Shown: piece by piece, positions 17,514 to 26,430 of the stretch
How positions within the stretch are numbered: the first letter of the stretch is position 1
Layout of the letters: each line of letters starts with the position of its first letter
From: Akkermansia muciniphila
GTDB lineage: Bacteria > Verrucomicrobiota > Verrucomicrobiia > Limisphaerales > SXTU01
Direction of reading: 5' to 3'
NCBI GenBank assembly: GCA_945874145.1
Contig: CAMCFN010000007.1
Span: 27,348-91,347, forward strand
DNA: 64,000 nucleotides
Notes under the pieces: model-generated
Seen by the model: the letters and a program-made list of their open reading frames with translations, nothing else
Database searches by the model: none
What the model was told of the DNA's origin: nothing
Program-made: the position numbers and the translations under genes

Positions 17514-18326
17514 TCACTTCAGCGTCCTGCGCAGCCAGGCGACGAGCTGGTCCTTGTAATCAGGCAGCAGCTTGTCCCAGCCGCCCATGCCGTGCGCGCC
17601 GTCGGGAATGGTGATGAAGTCGCAGGTGTTGCCGAGCGCCTTCATTTGCGCCTGAAACTTCACCGACTGTTCGTAGGGCACCTGCGCGTCCTTGGTGCCG
17701 TGCAGGAGCAGAAACGGAGGCAGGCCTGCGCGCAAATAGGTGGTGGCCGAGGCGGCTTCGAGGGGTTTCCACGCCGCGTCGTTCAGCTCCGTGAGGCCAA
17801 GCAATGCCGTCATGGACGGGCCGAGTGCGTTGCGGCTCTTCACTTGGAAGGCCAGATCGTGCGGCGCGTAAATGGGCACCACCGCCGCCACGCTGATTTC
17901 CCCTGCTCCCCGCACGCCGACATAGGAGACGAGATGACCGCCGGCCGATTCGCCGACTAGGGCGACGCGCTTGGGGTCGGCCTTGTATTGTTTCGCGTTG
18001 GCCTTCACCCAGCGGATGGCGCGCTCCACATCCTCCGCACAGGCGGGCCAGCGATGCGCGGGAGCGAGGCGGTAGTTGATGGTAAACCATGTGAAGCCCG
18101 CCGTGGTCAGCGGCTCGAATAGCGGTTTGATGTAACTGGTTTTGTCGCCCCGCATGAACCCGCCGCCATGCACGAGGATGATCGTCGGGAACGGCCCTGC
18201 GCCTTCGGGCACATTGGCGTCCAGCGTGAGGCTGACGTCGCCAACCTTGGCGAACTCGATGTCGGTTTTCAGTTCGGCCTGGGCGGTTGCGGCAGCTACC
18301 AGGAGCAGGGTGATCAAGGTTCGCAT
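17514..18326 (-). CDS. Exported alpha/beta hydrolase (esterase/lipase, HSL/BD-FAE-like)
   Basis: A 270-residue serine esterase with a signal peptide (MRTLITLLLVAAATAQA). The oxyanion motif LVHGGGFMRGD is near residue 50, followed by NYRLAPAHRWPA, the nucleophile elbow VALVGESAGGHL (Ser near 125), the acid in HGTKDAQVP, and the base His in IPDGAHGMGGW. The HGGG plus GxSAGG combination places it with hormone-sensitive-lipase-type/BD-FAE carboxylesterases. The ATG at 18326 is preferred over a longer Pro/Arg-rich extension that looks untranslated. Substrate unknown; polysaccharide deacylation is plausible. Confidence 0.86.
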   Translation of the reverse strand: MRTLITLLLVAAATAQAELKTDIEFAKVGDVSLTLDANVPEGAGPFPTIILVHGGGFMRGDKTSYIKPLFEPLTTAGFTWFTINYRLAPAHRWPACAEDVERAIRWVKANAKQYKADPKRVALVGESAGGHLVSYVGVRGAGEISVAAVVPIYAPHDLAFQVKSRNALGPSMTALLGLTELNDAAWKPLEAASATTYLRAGLPPFLLLHGTKDAQVPYEQSVKFQAQMKALGNTCDFITIPDGAHGMGGWDKLLPDYKDQLVAWLRRTLK

Positions 18327-18366
18327 GTGAGGTGCAAAAGTGAGGTGCGCAGCTCCCAGGGGGCAA

Positions 18367-19161
18367 TCACGGGGCAGGGGAGGCGGCACCGGGTTTGGAC
18401 GGGGGCTCGGATTGCTGGGCGGGAGCTGGTGGGGTTGGGGCTTGAGTGGCCGCAAGTTCCTCCGGAAGGACAACGACGGCGATGCGCCGGTTTTTGGCGC
18501 GGCCTTCGGTCGTGCCGTTGTCGGCCACCGGGTGGAACTCGCCATAGCCGAGTGCCCCGAGCTGGCGCGGGTTCACGCCCGCCTGCTCGTGCAGGAACCG
18601 CACGGCGGCCGTGGCGCGGGCGGCGGACAATTCCCAGTTGCTGGCAAAGCGTCCCCGGGCACCGGCGCGAATGGGCACATTGTCAGTGTGGCCCACGACA
18701 TGGATGGTGCGGTTAGTGTGCGTGGCGAGTACGGCGGCAAGGCGCTTTAGGATCTCCTGGCCTTCCGGCTTCACGGCGGCCTCTCCGGAATCGAACAGAA
18801 CGTGATCGAGGATGTTCACGGTCAGCTTGCCCTGCAACTGGGAGATGGTGATGTCCTTGGAATTGAGCGCCGCCCGCATTTCCTGTTCGAGCGTGCTCTT
18901 GGTTTTGGTGACCGTTTCGCGCTCTTTTTCCGCTTCGGCGAGCTGCTCCTTCAACTCTTTCACGTTGTCCTTGAGGGTCTCCACGTCCGCCTTGAGGCCG
19001 AGCGCCTGGGCGGCGGTTTGCTCGGCTGCCTTCTGGCTTGCTTCGAGGGCGGCCTGCGCGGCGGCGAGTTCGTTACCGCGCTTCCACACTGACCATCCGA
19101 GCGCGCCCACAATGAGCAGCACGGAGAGGATAGAGGGTATGATCCAAGTGCTCTTCGGCAT
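18367..19161 (-). CDS. OmpA-family (MotB-like) membrane protein with coiled coil
   Basis: A 264-residue protein with an N-terminal membrane helix (about 7-25), a long Ala/Glu/Lys coiled coil (about 30-100), and an OmpA-like peptidoglycan-binding domain (about 105-235) containing HVVGHTDNVPI, NWELSAARATAAVRFL and GYGEFHPVADN...RAKNRRIAV. A Pro/Ala tail ends the protein. The single anchor plus coiled coil plus OmpA domain is the MotB-like arrangement that links inner membrane to cell wall. No MotA-like gene is adjacent, so a flagellar role is not supported. Confidence 0.85.
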   Translation of the reverse strand: MPKSTWIIPSILSVLLIVGALGWSVWKRGNELAAAQAALEASQKAAEQTAAQALGLKADVETLKDNVKELKEQLAEAEKERETVTKTKSTLEQEMRAALNSKDITISQLQGKLTVNILDHVLFDSGEAAVKPEGQEILKRLAAVLATHTNRTIHVVGHTDNVPIRAGARGRFASNWELSAARATAAVRFLHEQAGVNPRQLGALGYGEFHPVADNGTTEGRAKNRRIAVVVLPEELAATQAPTPPAPAQQSEPPSKPGAASPAP

Positions 19162-19293
19162 GGCGGCAAGCTAGCGACGGCGGCCCGCCCGGCAAGCGGG
19201 AAATCCCGCGCCGTCGGCTCGCTGGCGGACTTGCTGGCGGACTTGTTGCCATCTGGCGCGCAACCACGTAGGCTGGCCGGTGTTGAAGCACCA

Positions 19294-20127
19294 ATGAACG
19301 GTTCCAAAAACATACCGTGTGCGAACCTCACAGCCCTCTGGCTGGGCGGCTTGCTCTGCTTGGTGGTCACTACCCTCGCGCTAGGCGAGACGGCGGCTGA
19401 CTACCGCGTCATCCTTGAGCGCAACCCTTTCGGTCTCAAACCGCCACCGCCACCGCCGGCTCTGCCGGTCGCGACTACCGAACCGGTCAAGCCCACCAAC
19501 TGGAAGCTCAGCGGTATCACGGCGCTGTTCAAGCCGCCGCGCGCCATGTTTGTGAATCAGATGCCCGGCAAACCTACGCCCGAATATCTGAGCGTGCGGC
19601 AGGGTGAGCGGCAGGGAGCCATTGAGGTGCTGGATAACGGAATTGATCTGACCAACGGAACCGTCCGCGTGAAGATCAACGGCGAGGAGCGCACCATGTC
19701 CTTCAAGGAGGACGGACTAAAAGGGCCGGCAGGACCGCCGGTAGGCGGCGGCAGTCCGATGCCAGCCATGCCCTTGGGCATGCCGCCTCCGGGAGCCCCC
19801 CCAGGCTCGCCCAGCATTCCCATGCCTCCCTCTGCGTATCCAGCCCCGCGCACATCTGCCCAACCGGTTGGCATGTCGCCCACCTCGGTGGTTCCGCAGG
19901 TGGGCATCCCCAATCTCCAGCGGCCGATGCGGGTGACTCCGGGGGTCGCTGGGCAGAATGCGACTTCCCCACCGCCCGCGCCGAATGTGGACCCAGCCGA
20001 GCAAGTTTTGCGGATGGAAATCAATCGCAAGCTTACCGAGGTTCAGGTCCAAAGAGGTGAGTTGCCGCCATTGCCGGGGACGGAATTGACACCCTTGACC
20101 CAGCCTCCGCCTGTTCCTGGCCGCTGA
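19294..20127 (+). CDS. Secreted proline-rich protein, possibly GspC/PilP-like
   Basis: A 277-residue protein from ATG 19294. A hydrophobic N-terminal segment (about 13-32) ends near LALG-ET. A small folded region (about 40-140) begins YRVILERNPFGLKPPPPPP and continues KLSGITALFKPPRAMFV...YLSVRQGERQGAIEVL. The R-N-P-F start, proline linker and regulatory-strand pattern recall the periplasmic domain of GspC/PilP-type secretion components; this is tentative. Residues 145-230 are Pro/Gly/Met-rich and low complexity. It is divergent from the OmpA-like gene and convergent with mnmA. Confidence 0.65.
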   Translation: MNGSKNIPCANLTALWLGGLLCLVVTTLALGETAADYRVILERNPFGLKPPPPPPALPVATTEPVKPTNWKLSGITALFKPPRAMFVNQMPGKPTPEYLSVRQGERQGAIEVLDNGIDLTNGTVRVKINGEERTMSFKEDGLKGPAGPPVGGGSPMPAMPLGMPPPGAPPGSPSIPMPPSAYPAPRTSAQPVGMSPTSVVPQVGIPNLQRPMRVTPGVAGQNATSPPPAPNVDPAEQVLRMEINRKLTEVQVQRGELPPLPGTELTPLTQPPPVPGR

Positions 20128-20142
20128 GCGGTTGGGGCGGGG

Positions 20143-21228
20143 CTACCGAGCAATCCACCCACCGCCCACTACGAGGTCTTCCTGATAGAACACGCAGGCC
20201 TGTCCCGGCGTGATGGCGCGCTGCGCTTCGTGCAACTTCACCAGTGCCCCGCCGTCCGCCGTCGGCGTCACTGTCGCGGGCGTGCCGGGGTGGTTGTAAC
20301 GAATCTTCGCGGTGACCTCGATCGACTCCGGTGGCTTCTCAAACGGAATCCAGTTGCACCGGTCCACGCGGAATTCGGCGCGATCAAGCATCGTCTCATC
20401 GCCCACAATTACACGGTTGTTCGCCGCGTCCAGCTCGACAACATAGAGTGGCTTGGGCGCGGAGACGCCCAGCCCCTTGCGCTGACCAATGGTGTAGAAC
20501 TCGATGCCGTCGTGCTGCCCGAGCTTGCGCCCGTGCACATCCACGATGTCGCCGCGATGCCGCGTCGCGAGCTTCGCCGATTCGAGAAACTTTCCGTAGT
20601 CGTTGTCCGGCACGAAGCAGATTTCCATGCTCTCCTCCTTCTCAGCGGTCTTGAGTTTGCACTCGCGCGCGAGGTCACGAGTGTCGGACTTGGTCATGGC
20701 ACCGAGCGGGAAAATGGTCCGCTCAAGCTGCCACTGCTTCAGCGAGAAGAGGAAGTAGCTCTGGTCCTTGCGCGGGTCGCGGCCGCGCTTGAGCAACGTG
20801 CGCCCGGTCGTCGCGCACTTCTCCGTGCGTGCGAAATGCCCAGTGGCGATGAGCTGCGCGCCAAGCTGGTCCGCGCGATGCAGCAGCGTGCCGAACTTGA
20901 GCCGTTCGTTGCACATCACGCACGGGTTCGGCGTGCGGCCCGCTTTGTATTCCTCCGCGAAGTAGGCGATGACCTGCTTCTGAAACTCCGCCGACTCGTC
21001 CACGAGGTAATAGGGGATGCCGAGTTGGTGCGCCACCGCCCGCGCGTCCTTTACCGCCTCGGGGCCGCAACACTTGTCCTCCGCGCGGTTGACGCAATCC
21101 TGCGGCCAGAGCTTGAGCGTGACACCCACGAGGTCGAAGCCTTGCTCCTGCAACAACGCTGCCGCCGCCGAGGAATCCACCCCGCCGCTCATGCCAATCA
21201 TCACCCGCGTTTTCTTGTTCTTCGACAC
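20143..21228 (-). CDS. mnmA: tRNA-specific 2-thiouridylase
   Basis: A 361-residue cytosolic enzyme that thiolates U34 of tRNA-Lys/Glu/Gln. Visible are the PP-loop GMSGGVDSSAAA for ATP, TPNPCVMCN (first catalytic Cys), ATGHFART, KDQSYFLF, SMEICFVPDNDYG (second catalytic Cys) and YTIGQRKGLG. GTG at 21228 (VSKNKKTRVMIGMSGG) gives the family-typical N-terminus; ATG 21201 is the shorter alternative. The more upstream in-frame sequence is built from a heptamer repeat array and a palindrome and is unlikely to be translated. Confidence 0.95.
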   Translation of the reverse strand: MSKNKKTRVMIGMSGGVDSSAAAALLQEQGFDLVGVTLKLWPQDCVNRAEDKCCGPEAVKDARAVAHQLGIPYYLVDESAEFQKQVIAYFAEEYKAGRTPNPCVMCNERLKFGTLLHRADQLGAQLIATGHFARTEKCATTGRTLLKRGRDPRKDQSYFLFSLKQWQLERTIFPLGAMTKSDTRDLARECKLKTAEKEESMEICFVPDNDYGKFLESAKLATRHRGDIVDVHGRKLGQHDGIEFYTIGQRKGLGVSAPKPLYVVELDAANNRVIVGDETMLDRAEFRVDRCNWIPFEKPPESIEVTAKIRYNHPGTPATVTPTADGGALVKLHEAQRAITPGQACVFYQEDLVVGGGWIAR

Positions 21229-21263
21229 GGGGCGGAAGGTAGGCAGCGAGGGCAGGCGAGTAA

Positions 21264-21291
21264 AGCGGGAGCGGGACAGCGGGAGCGGGAC
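21264..21291. repeat. Heptamer tandem array upstream of mnmA
   Basis: Four contiguous 7-mers, AGCGGGA GCGGGAC AGCGGGA (then GCGGGAC), equal to a 14-bp unit twice. It ends 6 bp before a palindrome pair and lies in the mnmA leader. Confidence 0.75.
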
Positions 21292-21296
21292 CGTAA

Positions 21297-21361
21297 GGGG
21301 GACACTCTTGTCCCCCACTCAACGCGGAGTGAACTAGTCAAAGCGGACAGGAGTGTCCGCT
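21297..21361. repeat. Pair of related 20-bp palindromes between mnmA and the pentapeptide gene
   Basis: GGGGGACACTCTTGTCCCCC (21297-21316) and AGCGGACAGGAGTGTCCGCT (21342-21361) each form an 8-bp perfect stem with a 4-nt loop and share the GGACA/TGTCC inner arms. Spacing is 25 bp. This resembles a REP/BIME-type unit. The second hairpin lies 10 bp beyond the stop of the minus-strand pentapeptide gene when read from that side, so it is in the region between the two minus-strand genes. Confidence 0.7.
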
Positions 21362-21370
21362 CTACCTTGC

Positions 21371-22384
21371 CTAATTGTTCCCCTTGAACCTGAAGGTCCA
21401 CTCGCCGAACTCGGTCTTGAAGAAGACGAAGGACTGCGCCTTGGGCTCAGACTTGGTCGTGCCGTCGTTGTATTCCACGACCTGCTCGCAAGTCACCATG
21501 ACCGGAAAGACCGTCGTGTCCGAGTTCGCGGGGACGCCATCGGTGCGGAACTCGCCCTTGCGTGCGGGGGCGAACTGCATGGGCTGGTAGTTGAACGTGT
21601 TCTTCACCCGGTCGCGCGCCCAGAACTTCTCCAGCAGCTTTTTGACATCCGCGTCCGACGGTGCGCCGGCAGGCCGGTTGGCTTCCGGCGTCTTGGCGGC
21701 GGGCGCGGGTGTCGGGGCGGCCTCGCCCTTCTTCTTCTTGGCCGACTTCTCGGCGGGTGGTGTTGGTGCGGGCTCCTTCACCGGCTCGGCAGTGGACTCG
21801 ACGAGTTTCGCGCCGGAACCCTCCACGTCGAAGCCTTTGGGCCAGCGGGTGCGCGCGTCGAATTTCGCCCCGGCGAACTTGGCGGTTGTCCCGCCGTAAT
21901 CCACCGCGCCGAGCAGGTAGGCACCACGCAAGTCCGCGTCGCGGAAGTCCGCGCGCGTGAAGTCGCGGATGCCCGACACACCGCGCAGGTTCGCGCCACG
22001 GAAATTGCAGTTTTGCAGGCTCGCGCCTTTCAGGTCCAAGCCTTCGAGGTTCGCCAGAGAGAGATTGGCTCCTTGCAAGCCAGCAGACTCAAGGTTCGCC
22101 ATTCGCAAGTCCGCGCCGGTCAAATCCGCGCCGCCCATTCTGGCGCGGCTCAAGTTTGCGTCTTTCAAGTTCGCCTTCTTCATCACCGCGTCGGTCATGT
22201 CGGCGGCGGTCAGGTTGGCTCCGGCGAGGTTCGCTCCGTCCAGGTTCTCGCGGCGCAGGTCACGATTCTGAAGTTCCTTGCCGCTGAAATCCTTGCCCTT
22301 GCCCACGTCTTGGGCGACGGCGGAAACGAGGAGCAGCGACAGGGCGAGCAGTGGCTTGGCAATCCAGAGGGCATTTTTCATCAC
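21371..22384 (-). CDS. Secreted pentapeptide-repeat protein
   Basis: A 337-residue exported protein with a signal peptide (residues 1-24). Residues about 30-150 are a run of A(D/N)Lxx pentapeptides (for example ANLAGANLTAADMTDA, ANLKDANLSRARMGGADLTG), which build a right-handed quadrilateral beta-helix. A Lys/Pro/Ala linker (about 190-240) leads to a C-terminal domain of about 100 residues (VKKLLEKFWARDRVKNTF...YNDGTTKSEPKAQSFVFFK) of unknown family. The function of exported pentapeptide proteins is unclear. It shares its strand with mnmA and the PSD1 gene. Confidence 0.85.
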   Translation of the reverse strand: MMKNALWIAKPLLALSLLLVSAVAQDVGKGKDFSGKELQNRDLRRENLDGANLAGANLTAADMTDAVMKKANLKDANLSRARMGGADLTGADLRMANLESAGLQGANLSLANLEGLDLKGASLQNCNFRGANLRGVSGIRDFTRADFRDADLRGAYLLGAVDYGGTTAKFAGAKFDARTRWPKGFDVEGSGAKLVESTAEPVKEPAPTPPAEKSAKKKKGEAAPTPAPAAKTPEANRPAGAPSDADVKKLLEKFWARDRVKNTFNYQPMQFAPARKGEFRTDGVPANSDTTVFPVMVTCEQVVEYNDGTTKSEPKAQSFVFFKTEFGEWTFRFKGNN

Positions 22385-22426
22385 GAGATGAGACTGACGA
22401 GTTTGAGGGTTGGCGGGGAAGCCCGG

Positions 22427-24991
22427 TTATTCCTTAGTGACGACTTCATCCAAGTTTAGCAGCAGGCTACAGAGCCCAGTCCATGCGGCGTGCGCGGTGG
22501 CACCAAGCTTATCGCTGCGCTTGGATTCACCGACGGCGAGGAGTTTCGCGGCGGCTTCAATGTCGCTGGCGTATTGCATTCGCAGGCGGGAGAGGCTGGC
22601 GGTGAGCACTTGTTTCTCCATGAGGCTCGGTTTGCGTGCTGTTGCGAGCCGGAAGGCTAGGTCAAGCCGAGCGTCGTCCGTCGTGTCGCCAGTGAGCAAG
22701 ACGCGCTCCGCCATCGCGCGGGCGGCTTCGACGTAGGTGATGTCGTTGAGCGTGGCGAGGGCGTGAAGTGGCGTGTTCGTGCGCGGGGATTTCACGGCGC
22801 AGTTCTGGCGGGTGGCCACGTCGAAGAAAACCGTCGGGCCAACGATGCGCCGCCAGAAGACATAAACGCTGCGGCGGTAGAGCGCGTCGCCGTGGTCTTG
22901 CACATACTTCTTGTTGCCGAAGGTGGCGTCTTCCCAGATGCCGGTGGGCTGATAGGTCTTCACGGCCGGGCCGCCGAGCTTCTCGGCGAGCAGGCCGCTG
23001 GCGGCGAGCGCTTGGTCGCGTAGCATCCATGAGGGCATCCGATAGCGCGGGCCACGAGCGAGGAGGCGGTTCTCGGGGTCGAGCTGATAGAGCGTGTCCG
23101 AGCCGGTCCGCTTCCGCGCGTCGGCTGCGAGCAGCGAGTCTTTCGAGGACTGCCGGTAAGTCGCACTGGTCACGATTGTGCGGATGAGTTGCTTCACGTT
23201 CCAGCCGGTGCGGACGAACTCGGTCGCGAGCCAGTCGAGCAGTTCGGGATGCGACGGCTTCTCACCCTGCACGCCGAAGTCCTCGGAAGTCTTCACGAGG
23301 CCGGTGCCGAAGAACTGCTGCCAGAAGCGGTTCACCGTGACGCGGGCGGTGAGCGGGTTTTCCGGCGCGACGAGCCAGCGGGCAAGGTCGAGCCTGTTGG
23401 TGGGGGATTGGGTCTGGCGTCTGGCGTCTGGCGTCTGGAGCGCAGCGGGGAACGCCGCCGTGGTCTTCTCGCCGAGCTTGTTGTAGGTGCCGCGCACGAG
23501 CATGAAGGTGTCGCGGGGCTTGGCCATGTCCTCCATCACCATCACGCGCGGGATGGCTTTGTTGAAGTCGTCGCGGGTCTCCAGCGCCTTCACCAAGTCC
23601 GCCAGCGCCTTGCCGTAATCGTGCGGCTCCTTCGTGCCGTGGAACTTCGCGAGGCTACGGAGCTGCGTGAGGTTGCGCGCCGCGCCCTTCTGTTTCAGCG
23701 CCGCGAAGGCTTCGGCTGGGAACGTCTTGGCGTCCGGGGTGTCGGAAGAAGGCTTGCCCTCGGGGCGCGGGAACACCGTGAGTTCAAGCGTGTCCACCGC
23801 CTCGCCGAGGCGCTTCACGTCGTCGGCGAGCTGCTTCAACTTCGCCGTCTGCTCCGGTGTCGTGAAGTCCATGACCGGCGCGGTCTGCGGGCTGCCGCCG
23901 CCGCCGGTGATGGGCGTCTGGTTGAAGAACGCGACGAGGCCGTAGTAGTCGCGCATCGTGTAGGCATCGAACTTGTGGTCGTGGCAGCGCGTGCAATTCA
24001 TCGTCGCGGCGAGCCAGACGGTGCCGACGGTCTCGGCCTGCTCGAAGAGATACTCGATGCGGTTCTCCTCCGCGATGCGCCCGCCCTCGCCGTTAATCAT
24101 GTGGTTGCGCACGAAACCGGTCGCGAGCTTCTGCTCGCGCGTGGCGTCCGGGAGCAAGTCGCCGGCGAGCTGCCAGACTGTGAACTGGTCATACGGGAGG
24201 TTGTCGTTGAACGCCTTCACCGCCCAGTCGCGCCACGGCCACATCGTGCGCTCCTGGTCGCCTTGGTAGCCGTTGGAGTCCGCGTAACGCGCGGCGTCGA
24301 GCCACTCCCAGACCATGCGTTCGCCGTAGCGCGGGCTGGCGAGCAGGCGGTCCACGACGGCCTCGTAAGCCTTGGGCGACGTGTCGGCGAGGAAAGCATC
24401 CACCTCGGCGGGCGTGGGCGGCAGGCCGGTGAGGTCGAGCGTGACGCGGCGGATGAGCGTCTCGCGCGGGGCTTCGGGCGAGGGGCGGAGGCCGTCCTTC
24501 GCGAGGCGCGCGGCGATGAAGGAATCGAGGGAATTGCGAATTGCGAATTGCGAACTGCGAATCGTCGGGACGGGCGGTCTGGTTGGCGGCGTGAACGCCC
24601 AGTGCGTCGCGTGGTTCGCGCCGGAGTCAATCCACCGGCGCACGGTTTCAATCTGTGCAGGCGTGAGTGCCTTCTTGCTCTTCGGCGGCGGCATCAAGTC
24701 GTCCGACTTCTTCGTGACAAGGCGTTTGAAAAGTTCGCTCGCCGTGGCCTTGCCGGGGATGACGACGGGCTTTTGCGAGCGGAGCAGGCCGTCCTTTGTG
24801 TCGAGGCGCAGCTTGGCCTCGCGGGTTTTCTCGTCCGGGCCGTGGCAGTGGAAGCAGTTCTCCGAGAGGATGGGCAACACCTCGCGGTTGAAGTCCACAG
24901 CCTTGGTCGCGGGCGCAGCGAGGGCGGGGGACGCTGCCATGAAGGCGGCGAGCACTAGCAGGCACCGACGGAAGTGGGCGAGTGGGGTCAT
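22427..24991 (-). CDS. Planctomycete-type cytochrome (PSD1) protein with DUF1549 and DUF1553
   Basis: An 854-residue exported protein. After the signal peptide (1-25) comes a cytochrome c-like PSD1 domain with [20 protein letters not shown] (CxxCH) and [16 protein letters not shown]1549 follows ([15 protein letters not shown]...[20 protein letters not shown]), with a second haem-type motif [14 protein letters not shown]1553 occupies the C-terminal half ([31 protein letters not shown]). These proteins are abundant in PVC bacteria and usually sit beside a DUF1501 protein or sulfatase; neither is adjacent here. Two heptamer repeat arrays lie in frame inside the gene, encoding SSQFAIRNS and [11 protein letters not shown]. 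Confidence 0.9.
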   Translation of the reverse strand: MTPLAHFRRCLLVLAAFMAASPALAAPATKAVDFNREVLPILSENCFHCHGPDEKTREAKLRLDTKDGLLRSQKPVVIPGKATASELFKRLVTKKSDDLMPPPKSKKALTPAQIETVRRWIDSGANHATHWAFTPPTRPPVPTIRSSQFAIRNSLDSFIAARLAKDGLRPSPEAPRETLIRRVTLDLTGLPPTPAEVDAFLADTSPKAYEAVVDRLLASPRYGERMVWEWLDAARYADSNGYQGDQERTMWPWRDWAVKAFNDNLPYDQFTVWQLAGDLLPDATREQKLATGFVRNHMINGEGGRIAEENRIEYLFEQAETVGTVWLAATMNCTRCHDHKFDAYTMRDYYGLVAFFNQTPITGGGGSPQTAPVMDFTTPEQTAKLKQLADDVKRLGEAVDTLELTVFPRPEGKPSSDTPDAKTFPAEAFAALKQKGAARNLTQLRSLAKFHGTKEPHDYGKALADLVKALETRDDFNKAIPRVMVMEDMAKPRDTFMLVRGTYNKLGEKTTAAFPAALQTPDARRQTQSPTNRLDLARWLVAPENPLTARVTVNRFWQQFFGTGLVKTSEDFGVQGEKPSHPELLDWLATEFVRTGWNVKQLIRTIVTSATYRQSSKDSLLAADARKRTGSDTLYQLDPENRLLARGPRYRMPSWMLRDQALAASGLLAEKLGGPAVKTYQPTGIWEDATFGNKKYVQDHGDALYRRSVYVFWRRIVGPTVFFDVATRQNCAVKSPRTNTPLHALATLNDITYVEAARAMAERVLLTGDTTDDARLDLAFRLATARKPSLMEKQVLTASLSRLRMQYASDIEAAAKLLAVGESKRSDKLGATAHAAWTGLCSLLLNLDEVVTKE
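23413..23438. repeat. In-gene heptamer array (TCTGGCG)3.7
   Basis: TCTGGCG is repeated three times and followed by TCTGG, inside the PSD1/DUF1553 gene. On the coding strand it encodes TPDARRQTQ, in a loop between conserved segments. Confidence 0.85.
24532..24564. repeat. In-gene heptamer array (AATTGCG)4.7
   Basis: AATTGCG three times, then AACTGCG and AATCG, within the same gene. On the coding strand it yields [10 protein letters not shown], between the cytochrome-like domain and DUF1549. Confidence 0.87.
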
Positions 24992-25153
24992 CTTGATTCA
25001 GGATTTGGCCGCGAGTGTAGCGGGGTAGCCTGCGCTTGAAACGCCGAAATTATCAACGGGGCGGGTGCCGATGTCGAGGGGTGCTCCACTGATGGCAGCC
25101 CCTGCTTTTGCGTGTGCATTTTCGTTTGCGGTGTGTTTTCCTCCGCGCCCGAT

Positions 25154-26332
25154 ATGCGTCTGCCGCCCCAGTTTCAGCATGAGTTCGTCGCAGAATTTAA
25201 GCGTGAACCGCTCATTGTGTTGCGCGCTATTTGCGATCTCACCGGCGAGGAAGGGCTGGCCTGGATCGCCTGTGACGGTTTCGTGTTGGCTTGTTTCTCG
25301 AAGCCTGCGGGTGGTGAGTTCACGCGGCACACGTTCCGGATTGCGGAAGCAACCGTGTTGGAGCTGGGCGTGGAGGAGCAGGTTGTAGCCGGGAGGAAAG
25401 CTGAACAGGCGGAGGCGAACATGCTGCTGCTGCACGCCCGGTTTCCGGAAATGGAGTTCGTTGTGCGTTTGCCCGCCAGCGAGGAAGCCTCGCTCCAGAA
25501 GTTGGTCGAACTGCTGCCGTCGATCGATTCGGTGAACACCGTGCGCCCCCCGGCCTCGCTCACCCCTCACCTCTGCTGCGCCGCGGCTGTTTACGCGTTT
25601 GCGCAGGCCGATGGCGAGCTGCCCAAGGAGGAGCTGGACTGGGTTGTGGCGCGTTTCGGCAACCAGCAGTCCTTCCGTCGCGGGGGCGCCTGGTTGCTCA
25701 AGCATGGTTTCGCCAAACTGCTCGTTGAAGCGGCCACACTGCTGACTCTGGGCCAGCGGGAATCCTTGGTGGTGAACCTGTTGGACTTGGGTTTTTGCGA
25801 CAGCCGCTTGACCAGCCAAGAACGCACCATGCTGGAGGAATGGCAGCAGCTGGCCGGGATGTCCGTCGAGTGCTATCAGCGGTGCTTTGACACCCTCGTG
25901 GCGGCCGCTTCGCTGGGTAGCTTGGTGCGCGAGACGGCCGCCGGGCCTGAAACGACCGGGCTGAATCTATTGTGCGCTGGACTGCTGGGGGTGGTGCAGC
26001 ACCGGCCGGAGACGGCAGAGCGTCGCATCAAGGCCCTGGAGCGGCGGGTGCATTCCACCGATGCCATCAATAGCGGACAAACCTACCTCGAACAGATCGG
26101 CCCGGAAGGGCTGGTAACTGCGATGCTGGAGCTGCTGGACCCCGCGCAGCGACGTTGTGTGTTGGCAAACGTGATGGATGAGGCCTTCCAAGGTGGGGCG
26201 TTCACCGTCGAAGTGGCGAACTACGTGCGGCTGGTGAGTGACGGGCTGGGCGTCAGCGCCGTTGATTTCGAGACCGATCTGGCCCTGTTTCGCCAGTTGG
26301 GAGCCCCGGAATTATTCCGGGAAACAACTTAG
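25154..26332 (+). CDS. Protein with TerB-like helical domains
   Basis: A 392-residue soluble protein from ATG 25154; an upstream ATG at 25112 would add 14 residues. The segment AAAVYAFAQADGELPKEELDWV (about 155-176) and the C-terminal segment with RRCVLANVMDEAFQGGAFT have the A-x-x-x-A/D-G-x-x-x-x-E pattern of TerB-type all-helical domains, which also contain acidic metal-binding positions. The N-terminal 140 residues are unassigned. No signal or membrane segment. It is upstream of scpA on the same strand with a 98-bp gap. TerB relation is tentative; function unknown. Confidence 0.65.
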   Translation: MRLPPQFQHEFVAEFKREPLIVLRAICDLTGEEGLAWIACDGFVLACFSKPAGGEFTRHTFRIAEATVLELGVEEQVVAGRKAEQAEANMLLLHARFPEMEFVVRLPASEEASLQKLVELLPSIDSVNTVRPPASLTPHLCCAAAVYAFAQADGELPKEELDWVVARFGNQQSFRRGGAWLLKHGFAKLLVEAATLLTLGQRESLVVNLLDLGFCDSRLTSQERTMLEEWQQLAGMSVECYQRCFDTLVAAASLGSLVRETAAGPETTGLNLLCAGLLGVVQHRPETAERRIKALERRVHSTDAINSGQTYLEQIGPEGLVTAMLELLDPAQRRCVLANVMDEAFQGGAFTVEVANYVRLVSDGLGVSAVDFETDLALFRQLGAPELFRETT

Positions 26333-26430
26333 CCGCATCCATCGGGCAACCCCGGCGGTGAAAGCGTTGCCAAAGCGCGCGCGGCTCCCTTAGAGTCAGC
26401 CGTCCCGTGCATGAGAACACGGGCAGCGAA

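Noticed and set aside
16338..17960. 540-codon plus-strand open frame
   Set aside because: It runs opposite two well-supported minus-strand genes (PQQ-like propeller and esterase), has no recognisable domain and crosses their boundary.
24532..24564. CRISPR-like repeats
   Set aside because: The units are contiguous 7-mers without spacers and lie in a coding frame.
23189..24958. 589-codon plus-strand open frame
   Set aside because: Antisense to the PSD1/DUF1553 gene; Arg/Glu/Val-rich low-information translation typical of antisense frames in G/C-ended genes.
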